This document shows, in pieces, positions 55,606 to 64,000 of a DNA stretch of 64,000 nucleotides. This stretch comes from Methylomonas koyamae (GTDB lineage: Bacteria; Pseudomonadota; Gammaproteobacteria; Methylococcales; Methylomonadaceae): the NCBI RefSeq assembly GCF_019669905.1, contig NZ_AP019777.1, positions 62,001 to 126,000 on the forward strand, written 5' to 3'. Numbering within the stretch: position 1 is the first letter of the stretch; each line of letters starts with the position of its first letter. Under the pieces are notes generated by a model. It searched no databases. It was not told the DNA's origin and was given only the letters and a program-made list of their open reading frames with translations. The position numbers and the translations under genes were made by a program.

Positions 55606-56127
55606 ATGACATTATTTGGCGACAAGCTCGCACCCGCTCCCGATTTGACCGCCTTTTTCAACGAACGCCATGAGCAGTTGACCAACTATCTGTACTACAT
55701 GGTCCACTCCCGCGAAAATGCCGAGGAACTGGCCCAAGAAACCTACTTTCGATTTTTAAAACAGACCCCGCAAGCCGCCATCCTCGATCTGAATGCCTTT
55801 CTGTTTACTATCGCCAGTAATCTGGCCCGCGACCATTTACGCGCGGCCAAGCGGGACCAGGAGCGCGAATTCGTAGCCTTGGACGATAACATGCCCGACC
55901 ATAAATCCGACCCGGAGGCCGTTATCGCCAAGCGTTGCGTCGAACAACAACTGCAGCGCGCGATCGCCAGCCTGCCGAACAAAACCCGGGAAATCTTTTT
56001 GCTATACCGGGCCGACGAACTCAGTTACAAACAAATCGCCCTCCGCCTGAACATCTCCGAGCGTAACGTCGAACACCACCTGCACCAGGCGCTAATGCAG
56101 TGCAGAAACTTTTTGACAAAACCATGA
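55606..56127 (+). CDS. ECF sigma factor, FecI-like
   Basis: This 173-residue ECF sigma factor has region 2 (LTNYLYYMVHSRENAEELAQ, then ETYFRFLK) and region 4 (LPNKTREIFLLYRADELSYK, then QIALRLNISERNVEHH). It belongs to the FecI/PvdS type that drives iron-transport genes when released by a FecR anti-sigma factor. It is followed by fecR and an STN-containing TonB receptor, the standard set. Confidence 0.92.
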   Translation: MTLFGDKLAPAPDLTAFFNERHEQLTNYLYYMVHSRENAEELAQETYFRFLKQTPQAAILDLNAFLFTIASNLARDHLRAAKRDQEREFVALDDNMPDHKSDPEAVIAKRCVEQQLQRAIASLPNKTREIFLLYRADELSYKQIALRLNISERNVEHHLHQALMQCRNFLTKP

Positions 56128-56138
56128 ACGCTGCTTAA

Positions 56139-57187
56139 ATGGCCGAACCGCTATCGCCGCCGTTTCCGCCAGTCCAATCGGAGTTCCCCCCATCGAGCCT
56201 CACACGCCTTTACCCGAACAGGAAGACCTGTTCGCCGCCGCCAGCGGCTGGTTTTTTCGCTTGCGCGCCGACAACGCCGATAAGCAGCAACGCGAAGCCT
56301 TCGTCGCTTGGCTCAACGTCTCGCCGCAACACGCCGCGGCCTGGGATGCCGTGCAACTCCTGTTCGCCGAACTGGAAGCGCCGGCCAAAGCCTTGCGGGC
56401 CGAACATGCCGGCGATGCCGGCCCGACGCCGAGCCGCAACCTACACTCCGCCAACGTCAACCGCCGCAAACGGCTTCTGGTGCGGATACCGGCTGCGGCA
56501 GCCGCCAGCCTGTTGTTGCTGGCCGGAGTGCTGCAGTCGGATTGGTGGCAAAACCGACAGGCCGATTACCATACCGTCGCCGGCGAACAACGCCGGATTG
56601 CGCTGGCGGACGACTCGACAGTGGTATTGAATACCGATACAGCGCTGAAGGTATCGTTGCAGGCGAACCAGCGCCGCGTCGAATTATTGCGCGGGGAAGC
56701 CTACTTCCAAGTCGCACACGCCGCGGAACGCCCTTTTTGGGTAATCGCCGGCGATACCCGCGCCAAAGTGACCGGCACAGAATTCGCCGTTAAACGGGCC
56801 GCCGCGGAAGTCAGCATCAGCGTGGCCGAGGGGCGAGTGGAAACCAGCACGGTCCGCAATACCGATCCGATTTTGGCCTTGGCGCCGGGCCAGACCGCCG
56901 TTTACCGCGACGGCCGGGCCGCCGGCCTGGAACCGGTCGATTTGAGCCGCAGCCTGGCTTGGCAGCAGGGGCGCATCGTATTCGTACAAACGCCGTTGGC
57001 CGAAGCGGTCGAAGAGCTGAACCGTTACCGCGGCGACAAGCTGGTGTTGACCGATCCGGCGCTAGCCCGGCGGCCGATCACCGCGGTATTCGCCGTCGAC
57101 CGTCCGGATGACGCCGTTTCGGCACTGGAACAAACACTGAATGTCCGCGCCCGCCGGCTGGCCGGTTTTTGGGTGTTGCTGGGCTGA
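56139..57187 (+). CDS. FecR-like anti-sigma regulator, start out of frame
   Basis: The FecR frame is intact from about 56186 to 57187 (DUF4880 segment EQEDLFAAASGWFFRLRADN, one TM at about LLVRIPAAAAASLLLLAGVL, and a periplasmic FecR domain with RIALADDSTVVLNTDTAL and RRVELLRGEAYFQV). No ATG, GTG or TTG lies in this frame before a TTG at 56261, which would cut off the N-terminal domain. The only good start, ATG 56139, is in another frame, and the two meet at CCCCCC (56186-56191). One extra C would join them. Options are a frameshift mutation, a sequencing error, -1 slippage or a non-standard start. Confidence 0.85.
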
Positions 57188-57201
57188 CGCCGGGCACGCA
57201 T

Positions 57202-59667
57202 ATGCCCCAGATTCCCGGGCATAATCCGGCAGGCCCGCTTACAGCTGCGCCGCCCGGAGACCGAACAACGGCCTGGCATCACTTGTTATTGCCGGCATTG
57301 CTGGCTCTGCCGGCTTACGACGCAGTGGCCGGCAGCGTGCTCGACGTTGACTTCGCCTGCCATATCGCGGCCCAGGCTTTGGATCGGGCGCTGGTCGAAT
57401 TCTCGCTGCAATCCGGACTGCAGATCGTTGCTGACGGCCAACTGACGGCGGGCCTGAATTCGTCCGGCGCCAGCGGCCGGCTGAAGCCGAGCCAAGCATT
57501 GGCAAAAATTCTGGCCGGCAGCGGTCTTGGTTTTACGATTAACGCCGACAACAGCGTTCTGCTGCATCATGCGGCAACCGCCGCGACTGGGGATGCCAGC
57601 CTTCCCGACTTCACCGTGGTCGGCAGGCGCACCGTGCCGCCGGGCAATCCGGCGAATCAGGATTACCGGCTGCAGAATTCCGTTACCGCCACTAAAACCG
57701 ACACTGCGCTGATGGAAACGCCGTTTTCGGTAGCGGGCGTTACCCGGCAGGTCTTGCTCGACCGCCAAGCCGTTCGCCTCGACCAGGCGCTGCAACTGGT
57801 TGCCGGCGTGTTGCCGGAGGCGTCGAGCGCCTTGCTGCGCGACAGCTATACCATGCGCGGTTTCAGCACCGGTAACGGCATTTTGGCCTACCGCGACGGC
57901 AGCCCGTTCCCACAAGCCTATTCCAACGGTTTTTCCAGCAAACGCGACCCGGCCAATCTGGAGCGGCTGGAAGTACTGAAAGGCCCCGGCTCGATCCTGT
58001 TCGGCCGCGCCGAACCCGGCGGCATCGTCAACATGGTCACCAAGCAGCCTTCGGCCAAGCCGTATTACGCTGTGCAGCAGCAGTTCGGTTCGTTCGACTA
58101 TTACCGGACCAGCCTCGACGCCACCGGTCCGGCCGCTAGCAGCGGCAATGTGCTCTACCGTTTCAACGCCGCTTACGAAAATGCTGGCTCGTTTACCGAC
58201 TTCGTCGCCAGCGACCGCTTGTTTGTCGCTCCGGTGTTGAAATGGCAACCGAACTCGCGCAGCCAGTTCACTGCGGAATTCGAATATCAGAGGTTCGACG
58301 AATCGCCCGGAGCGGCAATTCCGCCGCTAGGCAATCGCCCGGCCGCGGTAGCCCGCAGCCGTAACACCGACGAGCCGGATTTCCTGGCCAATCGCGGCTA
58401 CCGGATGTTGGCCGGCTTTAATTGGTCGCACGAATTCAACGATTTTTGGCAACTATCGCAACGTTTTTACTACCACTCGATTCGCGCGGAGATCGAAAAT
58501 TCCTTTTTTACCGGTCCGGCCGATGCCGCCGGCAATATCCAGCGCGGCCTCGGTCGGCAGCAGCCCCGTTCGGACAATTTCTTTACCTCGCTGCAGCTAA
58601 CCGGCCGCGTCGCCGCGGCGGGGCTGAAACATACGCTACTGTTAGGCGGCGATTACTACCGCGCCGACGATAGCGATCCGTTCGACGTGCGTTTTTTACC
58701 GGGCAGCTTCAACGTCTTCGCTCCGGTCTATAGCCCTATCGGCTTCGACGGCATCGATTCCGCCCGCCGAACCTTTTTTGCCGTCGACACCAGCACGTCC
58801 TGGTTCGGTTTGTACCTGCAGGACCAGATCGAAATGCCTTACCGGGTGTTTGTTTTGGGCGGTTTGCGTTTCGATCAAGCCAACCAGTTAGACCGCTTGC
58901 TGAACTCGATCGCAGGCGACGAACACCGAGTCAGTCCGCGCGGCGGCCTGTTGTGGCGGGCGTTGCCCGAATTGTCGCTTTATGCCAATTACAGCGAGAA
59001 TTTCGGCGCTCAGAACGGCCGCAACGGCGCCGGCGAGATGTTGCCGGCGCAAACCGCGCAGCAATGGGAGCTGGGAGCCAAGACCGAGTTGGCAAACGGC
59101 AAATTTTTCGCCAGCGCCGCTTATTTCGATCTGAGCAAACAGCATGCGGCCGTGTCGGACCCGGTCAATCCGCAACTGTCGACGGCCATCGGCGCGGCGC
59201 AAAGTCGCGGCGCGGAACTGGAAATCAGCGGCGAACCGTTACCGGGCTGGCGCATCGTCGGCGGTTACAGCTATTTGATGTTTGCCGAAATCGTTCGCGA
59301 TACCGGCGGCAGCAACGGCAGCGGCGACCAGGGCCACCGGCTGCCCAACGCTCCGCGCCACTCGGGCAGCCTGTTTACCAGCTTCGAATTCCAGAGCGGC
59401 CCGTTCGCACATTTGAAACTGGGCGCCGGCTGTAATGCCGTCGGCCAGCGCCAAGGCAATCAAGCCAACGACTACCAGGTTCCCGGGTATGTGTCGGCCA
59501 ACGTGATGGCGGCCTATTCGCTGAAACTCGGCCATAGCAAGCTGACCGCGCAACTGAATGTCGAGAACGCGTTCGACAAGTATTATTTCGTCGGCAGCAA
59601 CACCGGCTACGATATTTTCTTCGGCGCGCCGCGCACGTTTCTCGGCGCATTCCGCGTCGAGTATTGA
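57202..59667 (+). CDS. TonB-dependent siderophore-type receptor with STN domain
   Basis: This 821-residue outer-membrane receptor has an N-terminal STN signalling domain (AQALDRALVEFSLQSGLQIV, then NSVLLHH), a plug (TPFSVAGVTRQVLLDRQAVR, VLKGPGSILFGRAEPGG) and a 22-strand-type barrel ending FLGAFRVEY. STN receptors signal through FecR to the sigma factor, both encoded just upstream. I chose the ATG at 57202; the frame also opens at GTG 57169 within fecR. In methanotrophs some receptors in this arrangement take up methanobactin, but siderophore uptake is equally possible here. Confidence 0.92.
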   Translation: MPQIPGHNPAGPLTAAPPGDRTTAWHHLLLPALLALPAYDAVAGSVLDVDFACHIAAQALDRALVEFSLQSGLQIVADGQLTAGLNSSGASGRLKPSQALAKILAGSGLGFTINADNSVLLHHAATAATGDASLPDFTVVGRRTVPPGNPANQDYRLQNSVTATKTDTALMETPFSVAGVTRQVLLDRQAVRLDQALQLVAGVLPEASSALLRDSYTMRGFSTGNGILAYRDGSPFPQAYSNGFSSKRDPANLERLEVLKGPGSILFGRAEPGGIVNMVTKQPSAKPYYAVQQQFGSFDYYRTSLDATGPAASSGNVLYRFNAAYENAGSFTDFVASDRLFVAPVLKWQPNSRSQFTAEFEYQRFDESPGAAIPPLGNRPAAVARSRNTDEPDFLANRGYRMLAGFNWSHEFNDFWQLSQRFYYHSIRAEIENSFFTGPADAAGNIQRGLGRQQPRSDNFFTSLQLTGRVAAAGLKHTLLLGGDYYRADDSDPFDVRFLPGSFNVFAPVYSPIGFDGIDSARRTFFAVDTSTSWFGLYLQDQIEMPYRVFVLGGLRFDQANQLDRLLNSIAGDEHRVSPRGGLLWRALPELSLYANYSENFGAQNGRNGAGEMLPAQTAQQWELGAKTELANGKFFASAAYFDLSKQHAAVSDPVNPQLSTAIGAAQSRGAELEISGEPLPGWRIVGGYSYLMFAEIVRDTGGSNGSGDQGHRLPNAPRHSGSLFTSFEFQSGPFAHLKLGAGCNAVGQRQGNQANDYQVPGYVSANVMAAYSLKLGHSKLTAQLNVENAFDKYYFVGSNTGYDIFFGAPRTFLGAFRVEY

Positions 59668-59890
59668 CCCCGCCTTCGCTAACCCCGCAATACGCCGTCC
59701 GATACATTCCTAAGTTCCGGATCAATCGACAGCCGCTCGCCGGCACAAACGCTTTGTAAAAAAAAATTTTGGGACTTTCCCGGTCGCCGTCGTCCTTAAC
59801 GATGACGGCCAGCTACAGGCCGTTTCGGGATAAGCGCGCAATCCGCTGCCGACCGTTCGGCAATTTAGCGGCGTTAGGCGCTTAACCCGC
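59668..59890 (+). other. Intergenic region before the riboswitch
   Basis: No gene is supported. An A-rich run followed by TTTTGGG (about 59758-59772) is the only local low-complexity feature. A promoter for the riboswitch transcript must lie here but I could not pick one confidently. Confidence 0.4.
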
Positions 59891-59975
59891 GTCACGGACG
59901 ACGGCAAAGCCACACCCGCCGCGAGACGGGGCCGGAAAGCCATGGGGTCTGTTTCAGACAGCCCGGTTGCCGCTC
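59891..59975 (+). promoter_or_regulatory. Class I c-di-GMP riboswitch (GEMM-I)
   Basis: The stretch fits GEMM-I. TCACGGACGACGGCAAAGCC (59892-59911) begins it; CGGCAA (59902-59907) pairs with TTGCCG (59967-59972) as P1; P2 is CCCG (59915-59918) with CGGG (59927-59930), capped by a GCGA tetraloop; GGAAAGCC follows; P3 is GTCTG (59947-59951) with CAGAC (59955-59959), and ACAGCCCGGTTGCCG closes it. The one clear deviation is GGAAAG for the usual CGCAAAG. Two hairpins follow: CTCGG/CCGAG (59973-59986) and GATAGCC/GGCTATC (59996-60013), which may form the expression platform. The regulated gene starts at 60048. Confidence 0.82.
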
Positions 59976-60047
59976 GGACGACCGAGGACGAGGCCGATAG
60001 CCGGAAGGCTATCGATACCGCAATCCCAACATCAAGGCATACAAACT

Positions 60048-60932
60048 ATGACTATCTCTAAAGCGCAATCGAATCCGCGGCATCGCTTCGGTGCCGCAGC
60101 GGGTTCGGGTTTCGACAGAAAAATCCCGTTAGCGCTGTTACTGGGCGCCATATCGTCGACGCCGGCCACGGCGCACATCATCCCGGTCAATTTCGGCACC
60201 TTCGATGGCGCCTCGGCCGTGGCGCCGATTTCGTTGAACAGCGGGGCGGTCGGCAACTACGGCTGGGCCGACGGCGCCGACGCCGATTGGGCCGACACCC
60301 ATAAACTGGCGGCGTTTGCGTTTACCTTGACCGGCCGCGCCAATGTCCTGCTGCAGTTCGATAAGAAAGCGAATGCGTTCGGCATTAACGGCATGGTTCC
60401 CGGCTTTTCTCTCTACTTGGGCTCGCCCCACTCGGGTGCCGTCGGTTCCGACCACGACTATTCGGTGGGGTCGGAATTGCTCAGGGTCGCCGATTGCGTC
60501 GCGACACCGGGCTGCACGGCGACGGAAGGTTCCTTCAGATCGCTAACCAGTTGGAATATCACCAACGACCCCGATCCCGGCGCCGCATCGCCCAGCCGTT
60601 TCGAATACATAGGCAGCGCCTACGACGGTAGCCAGACCTTGCCGGCCGCCAATTCGCCGTTAGCGGACGGCAACGCCTACCCGATTCCCGGCGGCGACGG
60701 CTTGCAAGACGGATCGGTATCCAAGTTGTTCAGCAATCTGGCACCCGGCAGTTACACGGTATTTGTCGGCGGCGCGGTCTATACCAGCCAGGCCAACAAT
60801 GCCAACCGAGGCGTATTGGGCAGCTTCAGCCTGACGCCGGCCGCGGTACCGGTGCCGGGTGCGGTCTGGCTGTTCGGCAGCGCGCTGGCATTGTTTGGCG
60901 CCGCTAAAAAACGCAAAGCGCGGCCGCTCTAA
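60048..60932 (+). CDS. Secreted PEP-CTERM-type protein 1, riboswitch-controlled
   Basis: This 294-residue protein has a signal peptide (IPLALLLGAISSTPATA, cleaved before HIIPVNFG) and a C-terminal sorting tail with VPVPGAVWLFGSALALFGAA followed by a basic KKRKARPL. That is the PEP-CTERM architecture in its VPxPGAxWLFGS form. The mature part has no domain I recognise; it contains an acidic stretch (DGADADWADT). I chose the ATG at 60048, not an upstream TTG. It should be processed by an exosortase, which is not in the window. The c-di-GMP riboswitch lies directly upstream. Confidence 0.85.
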   Translation: MTISKAQSNPRHRFGAAAGSGFDRKIPLALLLGAISSTPATAHIIPVNFGTFDGASAVAPISLNSGAVGNYGWADGADADWADTHKLAAFAFTLTGRANVLLQFDKKANAFGINGMVPGFSLYLGSPHSGAVGSDHDYSVGSELLRVADCVATPGCTATEGSFRSLTSWNITNDPDPGAASPSRFEYIGSAYDGSQTLPAANSPLADGNAYPIPGGDGLQDGSVSKLFSNLAPGSYTVFVGGAVYTSQANNANRGVLGSFSLTPAAVPVPGAVWLFGSALALFGAAKKRKARPL

Positions 60933-61010
60933 CAGGCTACTCGGCTAGTCGCTATGTCCGCTCACGCCGGACCGGCATTACTCGATTAAAAATCTTTAAA
61001 GGAATTACAC

Positions 61011-62189
61011 ATGAGTTCTCCAACATTACCCGCTTCCGTCCTGAAACTGCGCGCCGCACTGGCCTTGGCCGTATGCGGCTGTCTGGCCGCCCCGGCCCAC
61101 GCCGCCGACTATGGTTTTACCGACCTCGGCACCGCCGGCGGTCCGTATTCATCTGCCAACGCGATCAATAACGCTAACCAAACCACCGGCATCAACAGCC
61201 TGGGCACGCCCAGCGAAGACCAGGGTTGGGTTCTTTCGCGCTGGAACGGCGCCACGCTGAACCTGATCTCCGATCCGGGCCGTTTCAACGGTGGTTGGGC
61301 CATCAACTCGGCCGGAACCATAGCCGGCGGCTCGTCTCGTGCCTTCGTCGGCTATATCCACGCGGCAGTCTGGAACGGCAGCACCCGAACCGATTTGAAC
61401 GATTTGGGCGGTGCGACCGACCCGAACGATAGACGTTGGAGTATAGCTACCGGCATCAACGACGCCGGCCAAGTGATCGGTACTTCGGTTACTGCCGACG
61501 AAAGCGCCACCAAAGCGGTATCGTGGAACAACAGCGTCAATCCCACCGTGTTGGCAACACTGGGCGGCGCTTCTAGCGAAGGCAACGGCATCAACAATGC
61601 CGGGCAAGCTGTCGGCAGCAGCTATCTCGACGGCGACGAATTCCGCCACGCGGCAGTCTGGAATCTGAACAACGCCGGCGTTGCCGATCTCGGTACCTTG
61701 GGCGGTAGCGAGAGCAATGCGTTGGCGATCAACAATGCCGGCCAAATCGTGGGTTGGAGCGACCTCACCGGCGATGCCGAACGCCATGCCGCACTTTGGA
61801 GCGCTGGCAGCGCAATCGATTTGGGTACCTTGGGCGGTTTGGAAAGCCGGGCGCTGGCGATCAACGATGGCGGCGCAATCGTCGGTTGGAGCAATTTGGC
61901 CGATGGCAGCCAACGTGCCACGGTATGGAGCGGAGGTACAGCCATCGACCTGAATAGCTTGCTGGAGCCGAGCGTGGCGGCAGCGGGTTGGATTTTGACC
62001 GAGGCGACCGGCATCAACAGCCAAGGCTGGATCGTCGGCAACGCCAAAAACAGCCTGCTGGGCATTACTGAAGGCCATGCCTACCTTCTGGCGCCAACCG
62101 CAGTGCCGCTGCCGGGCGCGGTCTGGTTGTTCGGGTCGGTGCTGGCGGGCTTTGCCGGCGCGGCGCGGCGCAAGCCCGCCAACGTCTGA
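61011..62189 (+). CDS. HAF-repeat PEP-CTERM-type exported protein
   Basis: This 392-residue protein has a signal peptide (LALAVCGCLAAPAHA) and a chain of HAF-family repeats of about 42 residues, with recurring DLGTLGGxxSxAxAINxxGx units (for example LGTLGGSESNALAINNAGQI and LGTLGGLESRALAINDGGAI). The C-terminal tail is VPLPGAVWLFGSVLAGFAGA with basic residues after it. The repeats are also visible in DNA at 126-bp spacing (around 61690 and 61816), so copy number may vary. It starts 78 bp after protein 1, with an AAAGGAA site, and may share its transcript. Confidence 0.86.
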   Translation: MSSPTLPASVLKLRAALALAVCGCLAAPAHAADYGFTDLGTAGGPYSSANAINNANQTTGINSLGTPSEDQGWVLSRWNGATLNLISDPGRFNGGWAINSAGTIAGGSSRAFVGYIHAAVWNGSTRTDLNDLGGATDPNDRRWSIATGINDAGQVIGTSVTADESATKAVSWNNSVNPTVLATLGGASSEGNGINNAGQAVGSSYLDGDEFRHAAVWNLNNAGVADLGTLGGSESNALAINNAGQIVGWSDLTGDAERHAALWSAGSAIDLGTLGGLESRALAINDGGAIVGWSNLADGSQRATVWSGGTAIDLNSLLEPSVAAAGWILTEATGINSQGWIVGNAKNSLLGITEGHAYLLAPTAVPLPGAVWLFGSVLAGFAGAARRKPANV

Positions 62190-62208
62190 GCGCCGCTTGG
62201 TGTCGGCC

Positions 62209-62233
62209 GTCCGGCATAGGCTGACGGCCGGAC
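62209..62233 (+). terminator. Possible terminator after the HAF-repeat gene
   Basis: GTCCGGC (62209-62215) pairs with GCCGGAC (62227-62233) around an 11-base loop, followed by GTTTGATC. The T-run is weak, so this may be only a structured spacer. Confidence 0.4.
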
Positions 62234-62330
62234 GTTTGATCGCCGCGGCGGAGTCGGTGAAAGGCGCCGCCGCATTTACTTGGCCATTTAACCGGTCAGG
62301 CATAGATCGGCATTTTTAGCAGGATTTCAT

Positions 62331-63434
62331 ATGAACAAACTTTTTTACGCTTTATTGGCCGCTGCCGGGTTGGTGGCGTTTGCCCCGCCGGCAACGGCCC
62401 ACATCAGTTACGGCGATTTGGGCAGTCTTAGCGCCGTCGGCGATTCTGCTACCATGAGCAGGGGCCGGTTTTCGCGTTTCGGCTGGATCGCGGGGACCGG
62501 CGACAGCTTGGGCGACAGCCATGCGCTTGCCAGCGCCACCGGCTTTTTCAAGTTCAATCTGGCTCAGGCCGCCAACGTCCAAATCAGCGTAACCGCCGCC
62601 TCGGCCCAAATGAACCCGGCGTTCAGCGTCTACGCCGGTCTGTTGCCTGGCCATTCGCACGATTACGACGGCCACGATCCCTTGGCGAGTTACGACGATA
62701 ATCTGTTGTATACGGCTTCGGCGCACGACCGTCGCCCGGACGACCCATTGATCAGCCATTACATTCCGGCCGGTTACGACAACAACGGCGCCGTGTTGAC
62801 AGACCCGGTGTCCGGCTATCCGATACTGGTGGAAAACCCGGCCTGGAACGTGGCCGATCCCAATCTGAACGGCTTGAGTCCGGCGCAATGGTACGCACAG
62901 AACTATCAAGCGCACGACGGTTACCGGGACACGCTGAACTTCACCACCTTGGGCGGCTTGAAATACGAAGCGGAAGTCGGAGGCTGGGTGCCGGCTAATT
63001 TCGATGTGTTGAACGGCCCGTTCGACGGTTTTGCCGGCCAATTCGATCCGTTCGGCAATTGGAGCATGGCCAACGGCGACGGCGAGTGGAGCCGGATCGA
63101 TTACATTTCGTCGGTTAGCAGCACCGCTTGTGCCGGGCCGAATTGTATCGTTACCGGCAGCGGCGGCTTCGCCAACCCCGGCCATTTCGCCGGCAACGAC
63201 GGTATAACTGAGACCTTGATATTGGCGTTGGCTGCCGGAAACTACACGATTGCCGTCGACGGCGAGTCTTGCAACGACTCGTCTTTGGAGTGCTTGGCTC
63301 CGTTCATGGCGGCGAACGTAAGCGTGCGGGTGGTGTCGATACCCGGCGCGGCTTGGCTGATGCTTTCCGCGCTGGTCGGTTGGATCGGTTGCCAGCGCCG
63401 AGTCGGCGACGGTACCGCTCGCCAAGCGCTATAG
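62331..63434 (+). CDS. Secreted PEP-CTERM-like protein 3
   Basis: This 367-residue protein has a signal peptide (LFYALLAAAGLVAFAPPATA, then HISYGDLG) and a mature part rich in His, Asp and Tyr (GHSHDYDGHDPLASYDDN). The C-terminal tail is SIPGAAWLMLSALVGWIG followed by CQRR, a looser version of the PEP-CTERM pattern. The mature start HIxxxxFG/LG, the Gly-rich FAGFGWI-type region and a late DG-rich loop resemble protein 1, so the two may be distant paralogues. The His/Asp-rich loop could bind metal, but this is inference. Confidence 0.75.
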   Translation: MNKLFYALLAAAGLVAFAPPATAHISYGDLGSLSAVGDSATMSRGRFSRFGWIAGTGDSLGDSHALASATGFFKFNLAQAANVQISVTAASAQMNPAFSVYAGLLPGHSHDYDGHDPLASYDDNLLYTASAHDRRPDDPLISHYIPAGYDNNGAVLTDPVSGYPILVENPAWNVADPNLNGLSPAQWYAQNYQAHDGYRDTLNFTTLGGLKYEAEVGGWVPANFDVLNGPFDGFAGQFDPFGNWSMANGDGEWSRIDYISSVSSTACAGPNCIVTGSGGFANPGHFAGNDGITETLILALAAGNYTIAVDGESCNDSSLECLAPFMAANVSVRVVSIPGAAWLMLSALVGWIGCQRRVGDGTARQAL

Positions 63435-63576
63435 CGCATTGGCTTCCGCCGCTGTCCGCAATGAAATAAACGCCCGGCCGTGCCGGTTCAGCGGAGCAAA
63501 GCCGGCTTTGTATGGTCCAGCCGCGCTTGGCTCTGCTGGCAATTGCCGGAATCGAGGCGGGTTTCCGCCGGTTGGT

Positions 63577-63729
63577 TCAATAACGAAACTCCGGCAAAAA
63601 CACCGATTTCGCTTTCCAGTTGTCGCTCCAGCGTTTGTAGGCTTCCTTGGCGGAATGGCCGGCACCGATCGCCAGCGGGCAAGAGCAAATCCAGATATGT
63701 TTGTTCAATTTCATCTTAGGTTTGGTCAT
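63577..63729 (-). CDS. Small conserved-looking protein (50 residues)
   Basis: On the minus strand ATG 63729 opens a 50-codon frame ending TGA 63577-63579. It reads MTKPKMKLNKHIWICSCPLA, then IGAGHSAKEAYKRWSDNWKA, then KSVFLPEFRY. A GGAG element lies 10 bases upstream of the ATG. The two Cys flanking a Ser (ICSCP) and the Trp-rich helical part look like a real protein and not a shadow. It may bind a metal or a partner through the Cys pair. I know no family. The surrounding 63435-64000 region has no other supported gene. Confidence 0.6.
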   Translation of the reverse strand: MTKPKMKLNKHIWICSCPLAIGAGHSAKEAYKRWSDNWKAKSVFLPEFRY

Positions 63730-64000
63730 GGACTGATACTCCGTGTTGTTGCAATTTGGTTGGGCGGCATTCTGGCCGCGCTGTCTTACAAATTGCTTAA
63801 CGAACTGGCTTTTTATCCGATTCGAATCCGTTACCGGTTACCGCCAGGATGCGCGTTTAGCTCAGTCGGCATATAAAATTTTTCATATAAGTCATTCAGA
63901 TAATGCGCATTTGACTGATCTGCAGAGCTAGAGTAGATTGCAACAACCTCCGCACGGCATGCCTTGGCGGCATGGAGTGGAGGATTTCAAATCTACAGGA
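63730..64000 (+). other. Right-edge region, no gene supported
   Basis: Short open frames here lack protein-like composition. A stretch near 63851-63865 (TTTAGCTCAGTCGG) resembles the D-arm of a tRNA but no tRNA follows. Confidence 0.4.

Noticed and set aside
57202..59667. Calling the receptor MbnT (methanobactin importer)
   Set aside because: The gene order fits, but no methanobactin genes or specific motif are visible; a siderophore receptor is equally likely.
63851..63875. tRNA-like TTTAGCTCAGTCGG segment
   Set aside because: No anticodon arm, T-arm or acceptor follows; not a tRNA.

Overview
The window reads as a chromosomal segment of a gammaproteobacterium, most likely a Methylomonas-like (Methylococcaceae) methanotroph. 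This is inferred from the GC-rich coding bias, the gidAB-parAB-atpIBEFHAGDC order, and three exported proteins ending in PEP-CTERM-type tails (two with VPxPGAxWLFGS). No methane oxidation genes lie in the window, so the lifestyle is inference. No rRNA, tRNA or CRISPR array was found.

Layout. 1-1224: the distal end of an integron cassette array, with one partial cassette, one complete cassette carrying an aromatic-ring dioxygenase, and two attC sites. 1337-9445: mostly housekeeping (DAACS transporter, Uma2 nuclease, polA, metallo-beta-lactamase-fold hydrolase, hldE, arsC-wrbA). 9534-11703: a RES-Xre toxin-antitoxin pair, a MEKHLA protein and CreA. 11712-16218 (minus): TonB-dependent receptor, YfiR and a CHASE8 hybrid histidine kinase, which look like one envelope-spanning signalling operon. 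16312-19441: aldo/keto reductase, then an accessory stretch with a small membrane protein, a pseudogene with one nonsense codon and two REP-type palindromic repeats. 19442-23552: FIST sensor plus GGDEF-EAL and GAF-GGDEF proteins (c-di-GMP turnover). 23742-28159: membrane protein, GNAT, and DUF2138 with a DUF2135-DUF1175 fusion (a yfa-like set without its macroglobulin). 28434-30388: a decayed REP-associated transposase between 38-bp inverted repeats, next to an AT-rich AAA ATPase that looks acquired.

30617-48450: core genes. These are a Lon-like protease and ribA (minus), then mnmG-rsmG-parA-parB, the complete F1Fo ATP synthase operon with a clear terminator, and glmU-glmS. 48699-54048: a nucleoside/cytosine-deaminase-like enzyme overlapping an NMT1/THI5-PAS-GGDEF receptor, a GNAT, and a LytS/LytTR two-component pair. 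54388-59667: a GH17 glucanase-like protein and a FecI-FecR-TonB receptor cell-surface signalling set; the fecR start is out of frame across a C6 run. 59891-63434: a class I c-di-GMP (GEMM) riboswitch followed by three secreted PEP-CTERM-type proteins. A 50-codon minus-strand gene lies at 63577-63729.

How they fit together. Second-messenger and envelope signalling recur: three diguanylate cyclases, one c-di-GMP riboswitch in front of a surface-protein cluster, a YfiR/CHASE8 module wired to a phosphorelay instead of a cyclase, and a Fec-type outer-membrane signalling set. The core blocks are ordinary. The accessory points are the integron end, the REP/RAYT regions and the AT-rich ATPase.
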